Source: a virus. Taken from it: a DNA stretch of 36,955 nt. The notes beneath the pieces were generated by a model. That model saw nothing but the letters and a program-made list of their open reading frames with translations. It ran no database searches and had not been told where the DNA came from. The position numbers were made by a program, and so were the translations under genes. The DNA lies in IMG/VR virus record IMGVR_UViG_3300031707_006564, positions 1-36,955 of that record; one strand, 5' to 3'. Below are positions 34,201 through 36,955 of the stretch, one piece after another (position 1 is the first letter of the stretch; each line of letters starts with the position of its first letter).

Positions 34201-35485
34201 CGTCTGAGGATGAACTGCCCCAGACATCACGAAGGCGATAAGTCGTGGGGCTGGTCATGGCGCTCCAAGCGCTGCCATTGAAGTGACGGATAACGCCATG
34301 ATCCCCAACTGCGAAAACATCCGAGGAGGAACTACCCCATACACCATACAACTCGTATGGTGCACTGGTTATCCTGCTCCAGGTGCTGCCATCATAATGG
34401 AGGACTGGGCCAGTGGAGGTTTGCCAGTCGTAACCCACAGCATAGACGTTGGAGGAGGAACTACCCCAGACATCCGTCACGTCGAATAGATAGCCACTAC
34501 TCATTTGGCTCCAGGTACTGCCATTGTAGCGGAGAATCATGCCGTCGTAGCCTACCGCAAAGACATCAGTAGCAGAACTGCCGCAGACATCAAACCAGAC
34601 CCCCAATACGCCCGTGCCTGTGTTCATTGAGATCCAAGAACTACCGTCATAGTGAAGCATGGTATGATCGCCCGCAATGAAGACGTCTGACGATGAACTG
34701 CCCCAGACACCATAGAGAACATTCCCCTGATTCCTCGAGGTCCACGAAGTGCCGTTGTAGTGAAGGATGGTGCCACCGTCTCCCACCGCATACACGTCGT
34801 TCGTGGAACTACCCCAAACCCCCCAGAGTTGCCTCGTGCAGCCGGTACTCACTTGGCTCCAAGTGCTACCGTTGTAGCGCAGGACCAGAGAAAGATTGGC
34901 TTCGTAGTCATAGCCCACAGCATAGACGTTGGATGAGGAACTACCCCAGACATCGTATAGGGCGATGCCTCCCGTAATGCCGCTGTTCATGGTGCTCCAT
35001 GTGCCTCCACTATAGTGGAGGATGATTCCGTCATATCCCACAGCATAGACGTCATTCGAAGAGACTCCCCAGACGCCTGAAAGACTGGTGTCTATTGAGC
35101 CAGTGTCCATTCGGTTCCATGTGCTACCATCGTAGCGGATGACCAGACCCAGCTCGTACCCTACAGCGAAGATGTTTGAGGATGAGTCTCCCCAGATATC
35201 GCTAAGACCGTATTGGGTGCCGCTGTTCATAGGACTCCAGCTACTGCCGTCGTAGTGCAGGATAACACCAGTATCCCCTACAGCGAAGACATCCGAAGGT
35301 GAACTTGCCCAGGTGGAATAAAGGTCATTCCCTTGTGGGAGGGGATTCTGCCATCCCCAGCCGTCAGGGCTGATGACTATGGAGTCTGCGGCCACAGCCT
35401 TCGGCTGATGAACTAGCGGAAGGATTGAGGCGATCATGGCCACTATGAGGATTAGAGTCGCAACTCCCGTCTTTACTCGTGACAC
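31202..35485 (-). CDS. 1427-aa multidomain cell-surface protein
   Basis: GTG start at 35485 behind GGAGGT. Domains in order: signal peptide (residues 1-33, ending KAVA); about 13 propeller-like repeats of roughly 44 residues (VWGSSSSDVFAVGDHG, LHYDGSSWS) to about residue 605; two nearly identical Fn3-like modules (about 612-722 and 723-832); a PEGA-like domain (833-909, SVTSDPPGALFTLDG); a VPS62-like region (910-1130, PKLHYDTSERFFP, HDFEAAWVWVDSFG, YVELGSHGM); and a choice-of-anchor U-like domain (about 1265-1375, FPHGLFEFDITGLEPG, GDNDGDNIITITLQDG). It ends in a glycine-rich linker, a hydrophobic helix and RRRLAHS. It is exported and probably anchored by the exosortase-like enzyme. Binding partner is unknown; an adhesin or receptor mask is possible. 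Confidence 0.85.
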   Translation of the reverse strand: MSRVKTGVATLILIVAMIASILPLVHQPKAVAADSIVISPDGWGWQNPLPQGNDLYSTWASSPSDVFAVGDTGVILHYDGSSWSPMNSGTQYGLSDIWGDSSSNIFAVGYELGLVIRYDGSTWNRMDTGSIDTSLSGVWGVSSNDVYAVGYDGIILHYSGGTWSTMNSGITGGIALYDVWGSSSSNVYAVGYDYEANLSLVLRYNGSTWSQVSTGCTRQLWGVWGSSTNDVYAVGDGGTILHYNGTSWTSRNQGNVLYGVWGSSSSDVFIAGDHTMLHYDGSSWISMNTGTGVLGVWFDVCGSSATDVFAVGYDGMILRYNGSTWSQMSSGYLFDVTDVWGSSSSNVYAVGYDWQTSTGPVLHYDGSTWSRITSAPYELYGVWGSSSSDVFAVGDHGVIRHFNGSAWSAMTSPTTYRLRDVWGSSSSDVFAVASQWDIATQQNLGAILHYNGTAWSVQRTGIPGLSGVWGSSSSDVFVVGQNGTIFHYDGNSWTYMISSISASLSGVWGSSPTDVFAVGSSTYYGVYHYDGATWSPMTNFPGETMGKTFQGVWGTSSSDVYACWDGIYHYNGTTWSRISQVAQGLCSIWGSSTYDVFTVGYGGRILHYLEGATPPNSPPAKPTNASPTGSGVSLTPTLQASAFSDPDAGDTMAVSQWEITATSGDYSSPVFGFSSITGLPALTVPSGTLDPGITYYWHVKYQDNHGAWSSYSNETSFTTITAPNQPPAQPSNVSPSNGAPGIGLTPTLQSSTFSDPDAGDTMAVSQWEITMTSGDYSAPVYGFSSITGLPTLAVPSGTLNPGITYYWHVKYQDNHGAWSSYSNETSFTTAAVPPAYGSMSVTSDPPGALFTLDGPTYVEMSTPWHYDYMTPGDYTITWENIPELVAPGSSSLALAPGGSITRHFDYTVPPEVTAYAPKLHYDTSERFFPTDVHGDDQYVGDDYVWNNHENCGADGLLGSKSVCYYHIRPYESLGFTVYEYWYYYAYNDFGLLDHEHDFEAAWVWVDSFGQPFYYVVSYHQRFYGYNVSSIDELQAYVELGSHGMVGSESDKWRIFGSADKEYLSSMEFQPVLGRLSVHPEDLDEEDCYLTYESTMKVEAPWNRPEFWDPTVLRAYVFVGGVMVVIPHSPVEVALYDSEGRVTGVVDGELKYEIPDSSCDPETGKIIVLEPSGIYRSVVVGLSDGAYGLTTSLVQGDQVTTFDAANMFTSTSATHEYTFDSTAFSNGDAGASVTIDTNGDGYTDQVIVSGPSLQPSVSQVTTATGTGVATFAMDGGPVRNLTAIDDGALPTDGKPSLLFPHGLFEFDITGLEPGGLVTLYITLPYAVPTTAQYWKWNPTVGWYRIDFGDNDGDNIITITLQDGATGDDDFTINGAINDQGGPGWPGPYGPGGGGASSAPAFPSIYVGIGAALGAGIMAYFVRRRLAHS
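33000..33660 (-). repeat. Tandem duplication of Fn3-like coding units
   Basis: Two copies offset by 330 bases (110 codons) are highly alike in DNA; for example CGTTAGAATAGCTGGACCA occurs at 33016 and 33346. The identity is higher than between the protein modules of other genes here, which suggests a recent duplication or gene conversion. Confidence 0.85.
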
Positions 35486-35650
35486 GGCGACACCTCCTTC
35501 ACAGGCATGGTATATCCTGTGGCTGTGTGATCGTCAGAACACCGGCAAAACAAGATAGGCTTGAAATGAAGACAGCTACGCCGATGCTGGGAGAACCTGA
35601 GTATCCCATGGGACGCGCAGGCCAGGCTACTCACGTTGCACCCCCCTTAC

Positions 35651-35682
35651 GAGCAGACTTGCCCTGATCCGTGGCTGCTATG
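35651..35682 (-). repeat. 32-base intergenic repeat, copy 2
   Basis: It is in the leader of the 1427-aa gene, about 165-195 bases before the start codon. Copy 1 lies at 31175-31206, just ahead of the Fn3-like gene. Confidence 0.7.
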
Positions 35683-35721
35683 TGGACATGTATGCGGAAT
35701 TCGATTGGGATAACTGCCTGG

Positions 35722-35752
35722 ATAGTAGCACACAGCCACTATTGGTTGTCAA
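35722..35752 (-). promoter_or_regulatory. Promoter of the 1427-aa surface gene with shared box
   Basis: TTGACA (35747-35752) and TACTAT (35722-35727) are 19 bases apart, rather wide. The adjoining 27 bases (35747-35773) match 29790-29816 at 24 positions. Confidence 0.55.
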
Positions 35753-35788
35753 CCTGAGCGTCGATACAGAGAGACCATGAACAGAAAG

Positions 35789-35819
35789 GGAAGAAGGCTC
35801 CGACTTGGAGCCTTCTTCC
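35789..35819 (-). terminator. Hairpin terminator of the integrase gene
   Basis: GGAAGAAGGCTCC and GGAGCCTTCTTCC form a perfect 13-bp stem with a 5-base loop, 63 bases past the integrase stop. Reading from the integrase, CTTTCTGTT follows, an imperfect T-run. It could stop transcripts from either side. Confidence 0.75.
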
Positions 35820-35881
35820 TGTTGGAGTGACTTTCAACCTAGTCCGTCAGCCCAGGCCAGAGACAAGTGGTGGACAGTAGG

Positions 35882-36955
35882 CTACTGCCACTTGATGTTG
35901 CCACCGAGGGCGTCGTCGCTGGACATTCGCCGGACGTACTGTTCAAGCACCGCCACCGAATCCCACCCACCGACCAACTGGACGAACTTGATAGGAACGC
36001 CGGCCTTGAGATTGCGCCACGCCCAGGAGCGCCTGAAGATGTGATGAGCGTCTCGGATGTTGAACAGCCGCGTGAGCTTCACCTTGCACACCGGGCACAC
36101 ATACTCTCGGCAAACGAACTCCAAGCCCTCGTACTTCTTGTCACACTGAGGACACTGGTATCCCGAGGCTGCATCCATGAGCCGAGGCACCACCTGTCCT
36201 ATTCCTATGGGCGTTATGGGTCTCTTCTCTTCTGTCAGCCATAGCTCTGGCATCTTGTCTTCCCGCCTCTGGAGATACCGATAGACCGCCTTCTGTGCGT
36301 CCGGTGTGAACGGTATCCGTCTTTCCTTGCTGCCCTTGCCGAACACCCTGATCCTTGAGGTAGTCCAGTCCAGGTCGTCTTTCTTGAGATTGGCCAACTC
36401 TGAGAACCTCGCGCCGGTAGTCCACAGCAGCCACAGCCAAGCCTTGTCTCTCACCCCGGCGAAGGTACTGAGCGCACACATGGAGAGCAGCTTGTGGAAC
36501 TCTTCAGTCGAAAGGAAGTCCTTCTCATACCGCGGGACTTTGGGAACCTTGATATTCCCCAGAGGATTCTTGGTCATGTGGCCCTCAACAACCAGCCAGT
36601 TGAAGAACACCCTGATTGCCCCATAGCTTGACCGGACGTAGTGAGGGGATCGCCGGCCACCACGTCTGGACTCGCCCTCTTTCATGTGGAGCAGCCAGAA
36701 CTCCATGTCCGTCTTGGTGATCTCTGTCGGGTCCTTCCCGATGAACTTCACCATGCCCGAGATGCGGTCGCTGTAGCTCTTGATGCTGGCCGGACTACAG
36801 TTCTCGATGCGCCGGGAGAGCAGGAAGTTGTTGACAAGTGGATGCATGCCATCGCCAGAGGGAGGCCTACTGCCCATGCTCAGGGGGGGGTAATCCCTTA
36901 GTCCACCTGATCTTGGATGTGACAAAATCCCTTGGTCCAGAGCTACTTTTTCCAT
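35882..36955 (-). CDS. Tyrosine recombinase/integrase with inserted zinc ribbon
   Basis: The frame is 357 codons and open to the window edge, so the start could be at 36955, beyond, or at ATG 36877 or 36847; none has a clear ribosome binding site. Residues about 37-140 are the SAM-like core-binding domain (SPASIKSYSDRISG). The catalytic set is complete: R183 (TTGARFSEL), K207 or K210 (GKGSKERR), H305-x2-R308 (HHIFRR), W331 (GGWDSVAV) and Y340 (EQYVRR). Between the K and H boxes sits C268-x2-C271 with C287-x2-C290, a zinc-ribbon-like insert. It should catalyse site-specific integration and excision. No directionality factor or attachment site is evident. Confidence 0.9.
   Translation of the reverse strand: MEKVALDQGILSHPRSGGLRDYPPLSMGSRPPSGDGMHPLVNNFLLSRRIENCSPASIKSYSDRISGMVKFIGKDPTEITKTDMEFWLLHMKEGESRRGGRRSPHYVRSSYGAIRVFFNWLVVEGHMTKNPLGNIKVPKVPRYEKDFLSTEEFHKLLSMCALSTFAGVRDKAWLWLLWTTGARFSELANLKKDDLDWTTSRIRVFGKGSKERRIPFTPDAQKAVYRYLQRREDKMPELWLTEEKRPITPIGIGQVVPRLMDAASGYQCPQCDKKYEGLEFVCREYVCPVCKVKLTRLFNIRDAHHIFRRSWAWRNLKAGVPIKFVQLVGGWDSVAVLEQYVRRMSSDDALGGNIKWQ
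36892..36939 (+). repeat. Two direct copies of AATCCCTTrGTCCA at integrase start
   Basis: 14-base copies at 36892-36905 and 36926-36939 differ at one base and are 34 apart. They might be integrase arm-type sites or an operator. They would lie inside the coding region if the start is at 36955. Confidence 0.55.

Larger units (their letters stand above)
35486..35881. other. Intergenic region between surface gene and integrase (396 bases)
   Basis: It holds the promoter of the 1427-aa gene, a leader of about 230 bases, one copy of the 32-base repeat, and a hairpin terminator. No gene is seen. Confidence 0.7.

Noticed and set aside
1-36955. tRNA genes or a tRNA attachment site
   Set aside because: No cloverleaf or GGTTCGAATC-type T-arm was noticed in the gaps; a search with tRNAscan would settle it.

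Overview
The window looks like most of a tailed-bacteriophage genome (probably an integrated or integrating element), followed by a block of cell-surface genes and a tyrosine integrase. The host is probably a bacterium: there are many AGGAGG-type ribosome binding sites and sigma70-like promoters. The surface proteins (propeller-like repeats, Fn3-like modules, a choice-of-anchor domain, an exosortase/archaeosortase-like enzyme) resemble those of uncultured Chloroflexota such as Dehalococcoidia. That host assignment rests on recognition only and is weak.

Layout. (1) Bases 1-524 hold the 3' part of an Fn3-like surface-protein gene, nearly identical and inverted relative to 30550-31070. (2) Bases 562-7849 are one minus-strand early operon, read ardC, radC, six small genes, sbcD (Mre11-like), two small genes, sbcC (Rad50-like), ssb. 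Most neighbours overlap by ATGA. It is an anti-restriction and recombination module, with no polymerase, helicase or primase in view. (3) Bases 7850-8552 are a divergent non-coding control region with repeated TGGCACA boxes at helical spacing, a large hairpin and putative promoters. (4) Bases 8553-29317 are a plus-strand late operon: small terminase candidate, small membrane protein, large terminase, portal, a 50-aa protein, a 2228-aa giant virion-type protein, a 43-aa gene with its own promoter and terminator, scaffold, major capsid protein, decoration-like protein, several tail or fibre proteins including one with about fourteen 18-residue repeats, a large tail-tip/spike-like protein and a holin-like protein. 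I see no tape measure, sheath or tube gene, which together with the giant protein suggests a short-tailed virion. No endolysin is visible. (5) Bases 29463-35485 are a minus-strand surface module: a zinc-ribbon membrane protein, an exosortase/archaeosortase-like protein, an Fn3-like protein and a 1427-aa surface protein. The last two end in a hydrophobic helix plus basic tail. Short repeats before several of these genes suggest shared control. (6) Bases 35882-36955 encode a tyrosine recombinase with a zinc ribbon inserted in its catalytic domain.

How it could work together: ArdC would shield incoming DNA, SbcCD/RadC/SSB would process and recombine it, and the late operon would package DNA and build the particle. 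The surface module lies between the last late gene and the integrase, a usual place for lysogenic-conversion cargo. If it belongs to the phage, the lysogen would gain a surface-protein anchoring enzyme together with its candidate substrates. The alternative, that this block is host chromosome beside a prophage end, cannot be excluded from this window.
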